Below are positions 22,125 through 34,500 of a DNA stretch of 64,000 bases, in pieces. The stretch lies in NCBI GenBank assembly GCA_034509755.1, contig CM067559.1, forward strand, positions 33,036,032 to 33,100,031, in the 5' to 3' direction. The notes below the pieces were generated by a model. It was not told the origin of the DNA and made no database searches. It saw only the letters and a list, made by a program, of their open reading frames with translations. Origin of the DNA: Anisodus tanguticus (Eukaryota; Streptophyta; Magnoliopsida; Solanales; Solanaceae). The position numbers and the translations under genes were made by a program. Position 1 is the first letter of the stretch; each line of letters opens with the position of its first letter.

Positions 22125-24526
22125 CGTAACACTTCGTAAATCTGAATTAGGTATGTATGTATTAAATAAGTATTAATGTGATATTTTAGACATGTGAAGT
22201 GATACCGGGATGAGTTTGGGTGGAAATATATGTTTTGAAATCAAGATGAGTAGTGAGGTGCTTAAGATTCGATAGAATCGGCTAAGTTTACGGCAGTTCT
22301 ACCTTCTATCACAATTGCGTGCAAATACGTTGAGAATTTGAGAAAACTTAAAACATGAAAGTTGTATATATTTGGAATACATTTCCAACTATATAATGTG
22401 GAGGCCAAACGGAGCTTTTTTCTCGACGTTATGGCCATTTTACCAAACATAACGCAGAATTCGACACGGCAACCTGTGATGGCCACGCGTCGCACGTGAT
22501 GGCGCGGGTGATGGCCCCGCTCGCACAAAAATACCCACTCTGGACTTTTGACCCGCAGGGGGTCCCGTGGTGGCCGTTCATCGCAGGCCATCGCGAATGG
22601 GCCGGGTTTCAGGTAAAAACATCATATTTTTGTGTTTTTCTTATATTTAAGCTTGGAATTTATTTTCCTAACATCCCTAATCACGAAATATTACCCTAAA
22701 GTCATATAGAACAAGTATCAAGCCTCAAGAACCCTCCAAGGTAAGTTCCCCAATGATTCTAGCATGAATTCAAGTTCTTAGTACCCTTCTAACTTGATTA
22801 AAACCTTTCTAATGCATAGAATTGTGATTTAAATGTTATTGTCGGACGAGGACCCCTATATTTCGAATTAAATATTCTTGAACATCAAAAAGGTATTATC
22901 TTCATCCCTTAGTGTATTGTAGTATATGATTAATGATTATAAACCATAGATTCTTGAGATAAGCTATTGGTTTTTGTGAAGAAAACTGTACGAACTATTA
23001 TATGGGTTAAATTGTTGACTTAAGGTTGTTGTAATCATATGGGTGATGAAGAATGATGTTAATTATATCTATTGGGGATTGTAGAATCATCTAGAAACAA
23101 GAGGATGGGAAATTGGGGGTAGAAACACTATTATAAGGTCTATGAAGCTTTATGTCCACCAAGTGTTTGATAAAATGTCTGGATGGCCAAAACATGAGAA
23201 TTGTTGCTAATGTTGATTTCATTGACATGCATTGATATAGATTAAAGTCGAAAGAAAGCGACGAACATTGTATTACGCTCAAGAGCAGAAAGCTAAGATA
23301 TGTGAGGCTAACTCTCTACGTTTGAGAATATTGATGATTCTCCCTACGCCACATTCTTTATTGACTATTACGAATTTCCTCATAACATGGTGATACCTTA
23401 GTTTCCTGAATAGTCACAGAACTTCTACTTTCTAGTTTCGTAATTCGTTCATAATTATCATTTCGAATAATGTGAACTCATAATGTAATTAATCTAGACT
23501 CGTGTTTGATATCCATGAGTCTCAGTCTAGAAACTCAGCAGGTTTAGAAACAGTTAAGGTTTCTGGTCTCATACTCAGTTCATGAATACATGTCTCAGTT
23601 CAGTGAATGATAGAAATCTTAGTCTTTTAATAATAATTAATGAATAGTGAATATATGTGATTGCCCAAGGGCATAAGTCTCATGTATATGTATACCTGGA
23701 CAAGGACATAGACTAAAGCACTTACTTTGACAAGGCCATAGTCGTGGATTTATTATTGGGCCATGGCCCCACATATGTACACTTGGCCATGGCCATAGAC
23801 TGACACACTTACTTGGCCAAGGCCATAGTTTGTGCATTCATTATTGGGTCAAGGTTCAGATGCAGAACAGGGAGTACTCATAACTTCACTTCTCTTGTTC
23901 ATATTCAGTTATCAATTACAATTTCGGTTTCGGTATTTATTACCTATTTATTTATTTGGGCTGCCCTTTCCCGACCACCCGCTTATAGTTCTTTCTTTCA
24001 GTTGCTTTACATACCAGTACAATTTAAATGTGATGAAGTCCATTTTTTCCCGGGGCCTACATCTCGCGATGCAAGTAACGATTTACAGGACGACACATTT
24101 GATAGCTAGAATCTCTGATATCAGCTCAGTTGGTGAGCCCCAATCTTTCGGGGCCTTATCATTTATTTTGTAGTCTTTATAGTTTATACAGACAGTCAAT
24201 TATGTCGGGGGATTTTTCCAGGCAAACAATTAGTATCTCAGTACTCTTTAGATGCTTCATAGACTAGAGTAATGGTTAGACAGAGTTTATCAGATTTTCA
24301 TGTCTGTCGTGTTGGCACTTTTACTATGTTCAGACTTATTCAGTATTTTCCGCGCTTAATAATTACTCATCCAGGCTTTTACTACACCAACATGTGTTAG
24401 CTTATTTCCTCTTTTAGTTTTTTTTTATATCACATGTTGATTTAGCCAACCAGTTGGTTTGATCGGTCACATGCAGCCATGCACCGAGTGTTGTGTTACG
24501 TCTAGGCCATGGTTCGGGGCGTGGTA
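22125..24526 (+). mobile_element. 3' LTR of plus-strand gypsy element (family A)
   Basis: Follows the purine tract directly and runs from (C/T)GTAACACTTCG to GGCGTGGTA, about 2.4 kb. It contains a GC-rich block (22450-22620) standing out from AT-rich surroundings, and the GGCCAAGGCC repeat zone (23690-23860). It is the reference for the LTR fragments at 6340-7913, 8787-9155, 14302-16632 and 16633-17264. Its end is fused to the small LTR element at 24527. Confidence 0.8.
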
Positions 24527-25542
24527 AATTGATCTACATATAAAAAAAACTATTATAAAAGCATAAAACTATTGAGAGAAACAATGTCCCCCTAACCGAC
24601 TACATTGTTGATGCTATTGTGTTATTTATGAGAAGAAATGATCTCCTATTTATAGAAGTCCAAACCTTCTCCCGTAAGAAAAAGATAAATATGGTAGAAT
24701 TTTTTTCCACAATGAAAACCTTTTCGATCAAAATAACTTTTTTGAAGTACAACACAATCATGATAAAATTCAAATAAGGTAGGAAATTCAGGGCAAACCC
24801 TAACAAATCTCCTCTTGGCCTGAATTTTCTGGCAAAATAATCTTGATTTTTCTTCTTCACATAATCTTCATCGCTGCTACTATTCATGGTTAAAAGTAAG
24901 GTTAAAAATATTATGAGTTAAAAATTAGTTTAAAAAATATTTTGCTTTATTTTTAAAGATAGAAGAGTAGGGATGTTTGAAAATATGGTTGAAAATTCAT
25001 CTCCACATGTAGTACTCTAGAATAAAATCTTCATTATCGTTAAATTGGTTGCAACTTGATTTGAACTGGCTTCCTTAAGCTTGTCTTCAACCATTTGAAT
25101 CGTTGGCTGAACCATTGACTCTGATACCACTTATTGGGGATTGAAATAATCAGAGTGTCATGCGGAAGCTAATAATTGCAAACTTTGAACAATGATAAAT
25201 CAGATGACAAAGAAAGTATACTAAAAGGAGTATAATATTATAATATTATTTGATAAATTGATCTACATATAAAAAACTAATATAAAAGAATAAAACTATT
25301 GAGAGAGAAAATCTCTCCTAAATGAAAATATCTGAACGACTACATTATGAATGCTATTGTATTATTTATGAGAAGAAATCTACTATTTATAAAAGTCTAA
25401 AACATCTCCTCCAAGAAAATGATAAATATGGTAGAATCATTTTTCACAGAAAAAATATTTTCCATCAAGAAAACATTTTTGAAATAAAATATAACTATGA
25501 TAAAATTCAAATAAAGTAGGAAATTCATGACAAACTCTAACT
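24527..25542 (-). mobile_element. Small non-autonomous LTR element, copy 2
   Basis: Same family as 7914-8786. On the minus strand: LTR 25132-25542 (about 410 bp, the most complete copy), a tRNA-Met-type primer site (TGGTATCAGAG..., plus-strand about 25118-25129), internal sequence 24806-25131 without gag or pol motifs, and a second LTR 24527-24805 whose distal part is missing. The truncation point at AATTGATCTACATAT, where it joins the gypsy LTR, is the same as in copy 1. Confidence 0.7.
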
Positions 25543-26310
25543 TACTGGGGAATGGGGGTATGAGACATGCCAAGTTGGTTTTTTTTTTCCTCTTTTTGTC
25601 TTTTCTTTTCATTCTTTTTTATCTTTTTATTTTCTTTTTTTAAAATAAAAATTTTCTGGTGATGACACTTTTCATTCTATCATGCTTTTGCCACTTCTAT
25701 TCGATATAGATAGATCAATAAAATCGACCAATACAGTCATGCTTTTCGTATATTATACAAAAAGAAATTATATAATACTCTTAATAAATTCTTTTGTTTC
25801 TCTTTTTTTTTTCTCTAAAGACATGAAATTCTAGATTAATTATTTATCCTATTTCTTTTTAATTATTTTTTTATAAATATTTCTGATTTAATTCTTTATA
25901 ACTAAAAAGAATCAGAAGGTTTTTTGGTCTGTTTTTTTTTTAGTGATTTAGAATAGAACAAGTAAATCCAGAATATTTAAAAACTCCCATCTCAAGATTT
26001 ACAAAACCTTGGGTTGGTTATGGAAGCTCATTATAGAGCGAGAAACAAGCAGAAGTTGTTGAAATCATTAGGAAGGAGGATGGATCAAGGATACTTGCAG
26101 TTCAAAGAATTTGAATTAGTGTAGTAATAACATAGCAGAAATTTAGGCTGTCTTGATTGGACTAAAATACAAAACCCTTCTACAGGTCTTGATAATGGAG
26201 ATAACTCTGAAGTGGTTGTGAACATGAATAATGGAGTTTGCAAGACTTCCTAAAAACTTCAACATCAGATTGAAATAATTCAAGAGTGGCCGCACAAATT
26301 ACATGGGAAG
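25543..26310. other. T-rich intergenic stretch before copia insertion, no clear gene
   Basis: Contains long T/C runs (25570-25630, 25800-25860). Around 26140-26310 there are weak traces that could be a decayed RNase H-like segment of a LINE, interrupted by stops and then by the copia insertion (flanking sequence resumes at 31182). Nothing firm. Confidence 0.35.
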
Positions 26311-26701
26311 TGAAATAAATAATCCCCTTGATTATTTTCATTGATTGAATAGATATATATACAAGTTACAAAATAGGAGAATTCTATTCCTATTCTATTT
26401 CTAAAACCTTATTCTACCATAATTCTAACTATACAATTATGGTATGTGTATATCCTAATTATGGTAAGAGTATATCCTAATCTAGGTAACAAATATACTA
26501 CAATATACACACAATATCCTTTCCTTTATATACAAGGTTTTATCCACTGTTTTGTAGCTTGCTAGCACGTGCTGGGCTGGGCGTGCTGGGCCTCGAGATG
26601 CCCACTGCCGAGAAGGCTTCCCACTGCCGTGTCGCTGTATATCACTGATATACACTGCTGTATATTCAGTGTATATCACATGTATATTGCTCTGTTTAAT
26701 A
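26311..26701 (-). repeat. Copia element 1, 3' LTR
   Basis: 391 bp, matches 30780-31181 closely with a few substitutions and small indels. It ends TTTAATA on the plus strand where the other copy has TTTAACA, so the canonical TG start of this LTR (read minus) is mutated. Confidence 0.9.
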
Positions 26702-27274
26702 CACCCCCGCAGTCATAGCGGGCGGTTTTCGAACGCCGAGATCGTCCCTAAAATCTTCAAAGAGAACCATTTGGTAGACCCTTTGTAAAGATGTCGCAAT
26801 TTGATAACGAGACGGGACATGGCATACGCTAACTTGACCCATTGCAACCTTTTCACGGACAAAGTGAATGTCCATTTCGATATGCTTGGTGCGCTGGTGT
26901 TGAACGGGGTTACCTGAAAGGTAGATGGCACTAATGTTATCGCAATATACCAAGGTTGCCTTCTGAATGGGACAATGAAGCTCCAAAAGCAAATTACGTA
27001 GCCAACATGATTCGGAGACCACATTCGCTACCCCTCGATATTTCGCCTCGCACCGGAGCGTGATAGAGTTGCTTGACGCTTTGCCGACCATGAGACCAAG
27101 TTGTTGCCAAGGAACATACAGTAGCCAGAAGTCGACCGTCTGGTGTCGGGACAACCACCCCAATCAGCATCCGTGTAAGAGACAAGTGTGGATGTAGTTG
27201 AAGGATACAAGTGCAACCCATAGTCCAGTGTTCCCTGAATATACCGAATGATGCGTTTGATTGCATTCATGTGC
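26702..27274 (-). pseudogene. Copia element 1 RNase H
   Basis: RNase H motifs are present in two overlapping frames: 'VSYTDADWGGCPDTRRST' (27028-27270) and 'YCDNISAIYLSGNPV...RTKHIEMD' (26696-27163). A frameshift near 27050-27060 splits the domain. The coding sequence reaches almost to the 3' LTR, as is usual for copia elements. Confidence 0.8.
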
Positions 27275-28373
27275 TCAACTCGGGATCATGCATGAATAAA
27301 CACACTGTTGAACCGCATACGTAATATCCGATCTGGTAAAGGTAAGATACTGGAGGGCCCCTGCAAGACTGCGATAGCGGGTCGGGTCCTCGTATGGTGC
27401 ACCTGCTGCGGCACTCAGTTTGGGGTTTGCATCAACTGGCGTGGAAGTGGACTTACAGGATGACATCCCAGCCCTCTCTATGATCTCGGCAGCATACTTT
27501 CGTTGAGACAAAAACAAGCCACCTGAATGACGCTTGACAAAGACAATCCCCAAAAAATAACTCAAAGGCCCTAAGTCTTTCATAGCGAACTCAGAAGTGA
27601 GCATGGTCATGATAGACTGGCGCAAGGCATCGGAAGAGGCGGTCATGATGATATCATCCACATACAACAGAATGTAGGCCAAAGACGAACCCCGGCGGTA
27701 GATAAACAAGGAATTATCTGACCTGCTGTGAGTGAACCCAATAGTGGAAACAAAGTCAGCAAACCTTGTGTACCAGGCCCTTGGAGACTGCTTAAGCCCA
27801 TATAAGGACTTCTTCAACAAACATACATGATGTGGACGGTTTGGATCCCTGAAACCCAACGGCTGATGCATAGAGACTGTTTCCTTGAGATCCCCATGTA
27901 GAAAAGCATTCTTGACATCCAACTGATGAATTGGCCAAGTCTTTGAAAGAGCCAAGCTAAGCACAGTGCGTATGGTAGCCGGTTTGACCACCGGACTAAA
28001 TGTCTCACCACAATCAATTCCAACCTGCTGAGTCTTACCATCACCAACAAGTCGCGCCTTATGTCAACCAAAGGACCCATCTGAATTTTCCTTATGAGCA
28101 AAAATCCACATTGACCTGATACGGGAGTGGGGCCACTAGAGGATTTTGGATACGGGAGATGTCCGAAAAATTCCGAATAATATACGGGGATATTTGGTCA
28201 TCCAAAAAATTATACGACTTAGGTTCGGGAGTATGAACGTTCGTAAATTGGAATTGAGTTTCATCAAAAATGACATGGCGATTGATTATGATTTTCTTGG
28301 AGGATAAATCAAAACACTTATAACCACGATGATTTGACGGATAACCCAAAAATACACACGGGGTAGACCGAGC
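27275..28373 (-). pseudogene. Copia element 1 integrase tail fused by deletion to reverse transcriptase
   Basis: The integrase tail (28092-28373) runs to about 28115, then jumps straight to reverse transcriptase N-terminal sequence, skipping the long linker that the sister element keeps at 57300-57800. Reverse transcriptase motifs are clear: 'QLDVKNAFLHGDL', 'SLYGLKQSPRAWY' and the catalytic 'LLYVDDI'. The frame stops at 27275 inside the region before RNase H. It is unlikely to produce active enzyme. Confidence 0.85.
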
Positions 28374-29138
28374 CTAAAGTTTGTTAATTGTGGTGGATGG
28401 GAATAACGGATAACACAAGCACCCAAAAATCCGAAGATGAGAATACGAAGGGTCCTTATTATATAGGATTTTGAGGGTGGAGGAATATGTCAGACCTTTA
28501 GAAGGAAGTATGTTAAGAAGATATGTGGCCATTTGTAGAGCATGATGCCAAAAATATGGAGGTATGGAGGCATGAATTAAGAGAGTTCGGATAATGTTAT
28601 TGATGGAACGAATTTTGCGTTCGGCCTTACCATTTTGTGGAGATGTATGAGGACATGAAAACCTAAAATTGATCTCATTATTAGCATAGAAATCCCAAAA
28701 CTCCCTATTGTCATATTCTTTCCCATTATCACATTGAATATTTTTTATGTCTCTTTCGAATTGAGTACGAATGAACGCTCTAAATTTGATGAAGATGGAA
28801 AATACTTGTGATTTATTTGCAATTGGAAACGTCCACAAAAATCTTGTATAATCATCTAAAAAGAGAACATAATATCGATGACCCACTGAACTTAGAACAT
28901 GAGACGTCCATAAGTCACTATGAATAATGTCAAATGGCATAGAAGTATGAGAATTGGAGTCTACAAATGGTAACTTAACAATTTTTCCTAATGAACAAGA
29001 CTGACAAATTGGAGTACGACTCGTACCCTTACAAGAAATAAAACTATTTTTATCTAAAACTGATAAAATAGAAGATCCCGGATGACCCAGACGAGCGTGC
29101 CACATGAAAGGAGAGATGGTCGCAAAAGGCGACGGCAA
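28374..29138 (-). pseudogene. Copia element 1 integrase (GAG-pre-integrase plus core)
   Basis: A long frame shows the zinc-binding HHCC module ('WHARLGHPG', 'CQSCSLGK') and the rve catalytic core with acidic residues in 'IHSDLW', 'LDDYTRF', 'IQCDNGKEY' and 'QNGKAERKIR'. The active-site pattern is retained. A stop at 28374 separates it from the continuing integrase tail at 28092-28349 ('GYPSNHRGYKCFDL'). Confidence 0.85.
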
Positions 29139-29536
29139 GGTTTGACTCGATGGACTGAAACCAGGAATGATAGGATACAGATCCCCCTACTATCACACCT
29201 CATGAGATGACTCCCCGTCTTGAAATCCTTCACAGAGAAACCAAAAGGATCAAATTCAACGGAAACGAAATTGTCAGTAGTGAACTTCAGGACGGACACT
29301 AAATTTTTAATCAATTTAGGAGCATGTAAAGTATTTTTCAAGAGAAGGGGTGGATTGGGGGGAGACAACGTTTTGTGACCATAACCCTGAATTGGAATAG
29401 AGTTGCCATTACCAACAATTATACCCCGAGGGGTGCTCAAATTGGAATAAGATGAGAGAGTACCTGATTCAGAGGTCATGTGAGTAGTTGCCCCGGTGTC
29501 CATGTACCAATTTGGGTCCAGTTGAGTCAACCCCAA
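29054..29536 (-). pseudogene. Copia element 1 protease region
   Basis: Carries the copia aspartic protease signature 'YMDTGATTHMTS' and the downstream 'LLKNTLHAPKLIKNLVSV' segment typical of the family. The frame shifts before the GAG-pre-integrase motif at about 29130, so protease and integrase are no longer continuous. Confidence 0.8.
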
Positions 29537-30619
29537 CGTGTGAATCGCGACCTCGATATCAGTCTGAGTGGGGCCTGCTGCATGATGGGCCTGCGGTAGT
29601 CGGGGCCCAAGAACTCCTGTCCGTGGTGCACCTGGGCTATAGCTGTTGTTGCTACCGCTGCTGGGCCACTAGCCAGTGGGCCGCCACCGCTGGGTATTGG
29701 GCCTGGACTGTTGGTCAGCCCACTGGCCACTGGAAACTGCTGCTGGATGGTACGGGTTCCACTGCCATTGGCCCCACTGCTGGGCCCATGGTGGTGGTGG
29801 GCCACTGTACCCTGTCTGGGACCCACCGCCTGCTTGTTGACCACCGGAACCGCCACCAGAACCGCCGCGTTTGCTCCCGCGATTTTTGTTATTATTCTTG
29901 CGATTATTCTTGTCGCCACCATTATTATGGTGTTGGCCCGAATTATTAACAAAACCCGAAGGACTAGGAGAGGACGCCACCATGACAACTGGGCTTGCTC
30001 CGGTAGCCGCCTTTTTAGCCAAACCGGCTTCTTCCAACGTCAGCATGGAGCGGGCTTGATGGAAGTCGGGAAGAGGGTTGCTTTGGCGAAGGAGAGTTCC
30101 AACACCATTATAGGCCTCCGAAAGCGGCAACCAAGCGTAGAACTAGACGATTATTTTTTTTCTTGGTGCGCCAACATTACGGAGTTGATCCGCCAACTCC
30201 TTTAGTTTCTTGCAATATGCAGAAACATTCAGAAATTCGTCCATTCGAACTAGAGAGAATTCCTGCTCGAGTGTGACGACACGGGAATGTTGGTTGTCTT
30301 GGAATATGTCACGCAATCTATTCCATGCAGCCATAGCCGTGGTATCCGGCTCCATAATCGTCTGTAGAAGGTCCAGCGAAATAGTGGCGTATATCCACCG
30401 AAGAACGGTAGCATCAAGTGTAATCCATAACTCAGGATCCTCCGCAGGAAGGGGTCTAGTGGGAGGAATGATGTGATGAAGAACTTGATAAGATATAGCG
30501 TGAATTTTAAACAACTCCGCCCACGTTGCATATTGAACATTTTCCATCTCAAGGACAATAGGGACACTGAGCTTGATATTGGAAACTGTGAGGGCAGGGT
30601 GAAAATTGTTCTTAGACAT
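29527..30619 (-). pseudogene. Copia element 1 gag (frameshifted)
   Basis: Translation starts at 30619 and gives 158 residues of a plant copia Gag N-terminal domain (UBN2/retrotran_gag_2 type, with '[18 protein letters not shown]' and '[17 protein letters not shown]'). The frame then breaks near an A-run at 30143-30155 and resumes at 30130-29669. The C-terminal part is Gly/Asn/Gln-rich and lacks a readable CCHC knuckle. Gag normally packages the RNA in cytoplasmic particles. A stretch of 14 Gs lies upstream at 30699-30712. Confidence 0.75.
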
Positions 30620-30779
30620 ATTGAAAGAACAAAGAAGAAGGGGAAATTTAAGAGAGGTTTTTTTAGAGCGGAAGACAAAATTTTTGGAGAGAAAACCCGG
30701 GGGGGGGGGGGGTTCTCGGCCACAAGGAAGACAAAAGTTGAGAGAAAAAAAACTTTTGTGACCTAGTCTCTTGATACCA

Positions 30780-31181
30780 TGAAAGAAATAATCCCCTTGA
30801 TTATTTTCATTGATTGAATAGATATATATACAAGTTACAAAATTGGAGAATCCTATTCCTATTCTATTTCTAAAATCTTATTCTACCATAATTCTAACTA
30901 TACAATTATGGTATGTGTATATCCTAATTATGGTAAGAGTATATCCTAATCTAGATAACAAATATACTACAATATACACACAATATCCTTTCCTTTATAT
31001 ACAAGGTTTTATCCACTGTTTTGTAGCTTGCTGGCCCGTGCTGGGCTGGGCGTGCTGGGCCTCGAGAGGCCCACTGCCGAGAAGGCTTCCCACTGCCGTG
31101 TCGCTGTATATCACTGATATACATGTGATATACACTGCTGTATATTTAGTGTATATCACATGTATATTGCTCTGTTTAACA
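30780..31181 (-). repeat. Copia element 1, 5' LTR
   Basis: 402 bp. Read on the minus strand it begins TGTTAAACAGAGC and ends TTTCTTTCA, followed by the primer-binding site. It includes an 11-bp segment in the ATACATGTGATATAC area absent from the other LTR. Confidence 0.9.
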
Positions 31182-31186
31182 GGAAG

Positions 31187-31512
31187 AAAGGAAAGAACAA
31201 CATTTTGAGCACATTTATACGAAAAAGTCTGAAAGCCCAGATATTTACAAACTAAACAACTGCAATGGACATACTCATTTATTCTTTTAAAGATGTAAAT
31301 AAAGTAAAACTTACAACCAGTACAAACTATATATATAGACATCATTGCCTTATATGATCATGATTCAACCATACCATTAGGTACACACAAAAAATGAAAT
31401 AGTACATTAAACTCTTATGATTCAACAATAGAACCAGTATTCCCAATCAAAGAATACGATATGCATCCATTTTTTGTTGATTTCCATCCTTTTGTTGATA
31501 AGTTTGTCATCG
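31187..31512. other. Short intergenic stretch between copia element and CAX 3' end
   Basis: About 325 bp with no coding signal. It should contain the 3' untranslated region and polyadenylation signal of the minus-strand exchanger gene, whose stop codon is at 31513-31515. Confidence 0.4.
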
Positions 31513-34500
31513 TCAAACTCTCATGATTCCCTCAGTTGATGAGCCCAAGTTGACAGCATTTGGTTGGGCTATACAAAAAGAGAAAAATTCAATTACTGAA
31601 ATTTTAAAATAAATGAGAGTTAAGATTTTTTGTCAGGTACTATTACCCCTGAACTACGAGATTATCAGTTACACTTTTTTTTTTCTAAATATTACCCCTT
31701 GAACTACAACAATATTATCAGTTACACATTTATTCTGGGGGGGGGGGGGGGGGGGGGGGGGGGTCATATTACCCAAATTATCAGTTACATACTCTCTCTT
31801 TACGGGGTCCTATTATTCAAATTATCAATTACTTACTTTTTCTTTACAGGTTCTATTACCCCTGAGCTATAGCCAAATTATCAGTTACACATTTTTTTTT
31901 GTGGGTGTCCTATAACTTCCCGGGACTATTTAAAAGTCAAATTTGTAACTTAAACGATAAGTCACATTCCATAGCAGGTTAAATTGCACAATAAGTATTT
32001 CGTTACACAATCATTGGATGTAATTTAAATCCCAAAAAAAAAATAGATATGATCGAGAGCTTACTTTGTGGTCTGTTGGAGACGAAAAAGCATGCACTAA
32101 TGACAATGTAACAGAGCAGGAGGACTAATCCTTTAATATAGTGAGATGTTCCATCCTGCAAGTTTAATTATAAGTGTCATTATTCACTTTAATCTAATTA
32201 ATGAATATGTAATTATTGTACAAATGAATTTATCAGTTTTGCTTCTTTTACTCTTAGGTGCTATTACATATATTTATAGTCACCTAAATTACCTGTAGAG
32301 TGAAAGCTGTGACAATTATTGACAAAGCAAGAGAGCCTGTCTCAAGAAGATTCAAATCAAGATCCATTCTCACACCAACAATCCATGCAACAATCACACA
32401 TAATGGAACCTGAATGATGAAAACATAAGATTATCATAAATTTAAAATAACATAAATTCCCTTGATTAGAAAGATTTTTTAACTTAAAGCAATTGATAAT
32501 GAAGAAAATTATTAAATTGTGGTGAAATAAAGAGTAAATCTCAAAGATTTAAGTGGAAAAGTAGGTGAAATAAATGGATTTCACTTATATACATATTAAT
32601 AATGTAAAGAATATTACACTATCAGCACATTTAACATGTAACATGTAACCTGCTTTATTTTTACTCCACGAACTACTTCCTATTTACATTTTATTGGAGT
32701 ATATTTTAAGTGATATGATAGAGTAAAAATTCTTTTTTATCACCGGATAAATTAAACTCGGAATAAATTGAGATATATAGTGGAGTAAGATACTTACCAC
32801 AAACATGGCAATTTGAGTTGCTGAGCCTAGGGCAACTCCCAAAGAAATGTCCTGCATTAATTATGCATAAAATCCCTTTTAAGGTCTTTAATTATTTTAT
32901 ATTAGTGTATTAATATGAAAGCAATATATGAATAATTTTATTATTGAAATTCACTACAAGAAGAAAGACATTTTCAACAATTTTTTTGTTGTCATATGTT
33001 GGATGTTGTTGCTAAAAGTACTTTTCGCAACAACAAAAGTTGTTGCATGCCGTTGCAATAACCTCCGATGCGAAAAATAATTCGCAATAACAAGTTGATG
33101 TTTTTTGTTGCCATTTACGTTTTTAGTAATAAAATATTAAATTTTTATTGCGATTTGCGTTATTTAGCAACAACATATTTATTGTTACTAAAATTTTGTT
33201 GTCAATTCTATACTTTCTTGTAGTAATTGTACATACCAACTTGTTCTTGAAAGCGAAAATGACAGCCCCAGCATGTTCAGCAGCATTTCCAACAATTGGT
33301 AACAAAATAACACTAATGAAGCTCACTGAGATTCCCCAAGATTCTGATGCTGCCTTTTTAATTTCAAAGGTAAATAAATAAATTGTCAAGACTTCATAAT
33401 TCGAAAATTCCTTCCTGTTTAATTTTATTTCTTAAAAAATGTTTCTGCTTTATGACGAAAAGAAGCCTGACAAAAACGAACTGAACTTAGCTACGTACTT
33501 CGTCGCTAAATAGCCTGTAGCTAACACATTTTTAATAATTTGTCGCTAAATAGGATTAGGAACGAATTTTGGGGGCTAGCTACAAAACATTTCGGTCGTT
33601 AATTTCTATCTTTTTAAGTAGTGACCATTGTTCATTACTGACCTCAATGGTGCCAACAACATATTCAGATAATAGGGCAATGATAAGAGTCATTCCCACC
33701 AACCATGCAAATGCACTCCAGAATCCAAGCACTGCTTCCTCATCCTCTGCGTCATCATCTTGATTATCTTCCTGATTATGATACATATCTATAATTTAGT
33801 CAAATTCAACATGAATCGAGTAATAAAAATAGCTAAGTAAGAAAGGATTTAGCTTATATACACCAACATCAGAACTTTTACGCTATCATTATATTTTAAC
33901 AGGCGTAACGTATTTAGTTCATTTATAGGATACTAAAAGTTAAGTTAATCATCAATTAGATGTTGGAAAACCAAGGGAGGAGAAGCAATCTCAATCACTC
34001 AAATCTCTCTCTTGAAGACAAGTGAGACAATGATTTTTCTTTGTTTCACTCAACTTGACTTACATAAAAGACTACATGTTTCTTCTTCTCTCATATTATA
34101 TAACTATAATACCTAGGTATTTATAGCACTATCCTAGCATGTACCTAATCTAGTACATTCATCATCATTTGATTATATTCATTCCCCTTTTTTCTCAAAT
34201 TCATGTATTCAGCCATACATGTATCTTACATTAATATCTTAAATACAGGAACTAACTAAATTCATGTATCACAAAATCAAAAATACTTTCTTCTTCCAAG
34301 GCAAGGTTCAAATTTCAACACTCCCCCTTGAACCTTACGATGAAAATCTTCTTCTTCTTCTCCTCCTTCTCCCCCTCCTTCTCCCCCTCCCTCCCTCCCT
34401 CCTCCCCCTCCCTCCCTCCCTCCCTCCTCCCTCCTTCTTCTTCTTCTTCCTTCTTCCTCCTTCCTCCTTCTTATTTCTTCCTTCTTCCTTCCTCCTTCCT

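Larger units (their letters stand above)
26311..31181 (-). mobile_element. Ty1/copia retrotransposon, complete ends, broken coding
   Basis: The element is bounded by LTRs at 26311-26701 and 30780-31181 and flanked by the 5-bp target duplication GGAAG (26306-26310 and 31182-31186). The minus-strand primer site directly inside the 5' LTR reads TGGTATCAAGAGAC, a tRNA-Met-type site. Domain order on the minus strand is gag, protease, integrase, reverse transcriptase, RNase H, which is the copia order. Frameshifts in gag and RNase H, and a deletion between integrase and reverse transcriptase, make it non-autonomous. It is related in LTR termini and pol to the element at 55665-60662. Confidence 0.92.

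Noticed and set aside
26020..26310. Possible RNase H-like coding relic before the copia insertion
   Set aside because: Only weak resemblance in two frames with stops; not enough to call.
29488..30205. Overlapping plus-strand frames of 150-165 codons opposite copia gag
   Set aside because: Antisense shadows of the Gly/Gln-rich gag; no domain and no conserved start.
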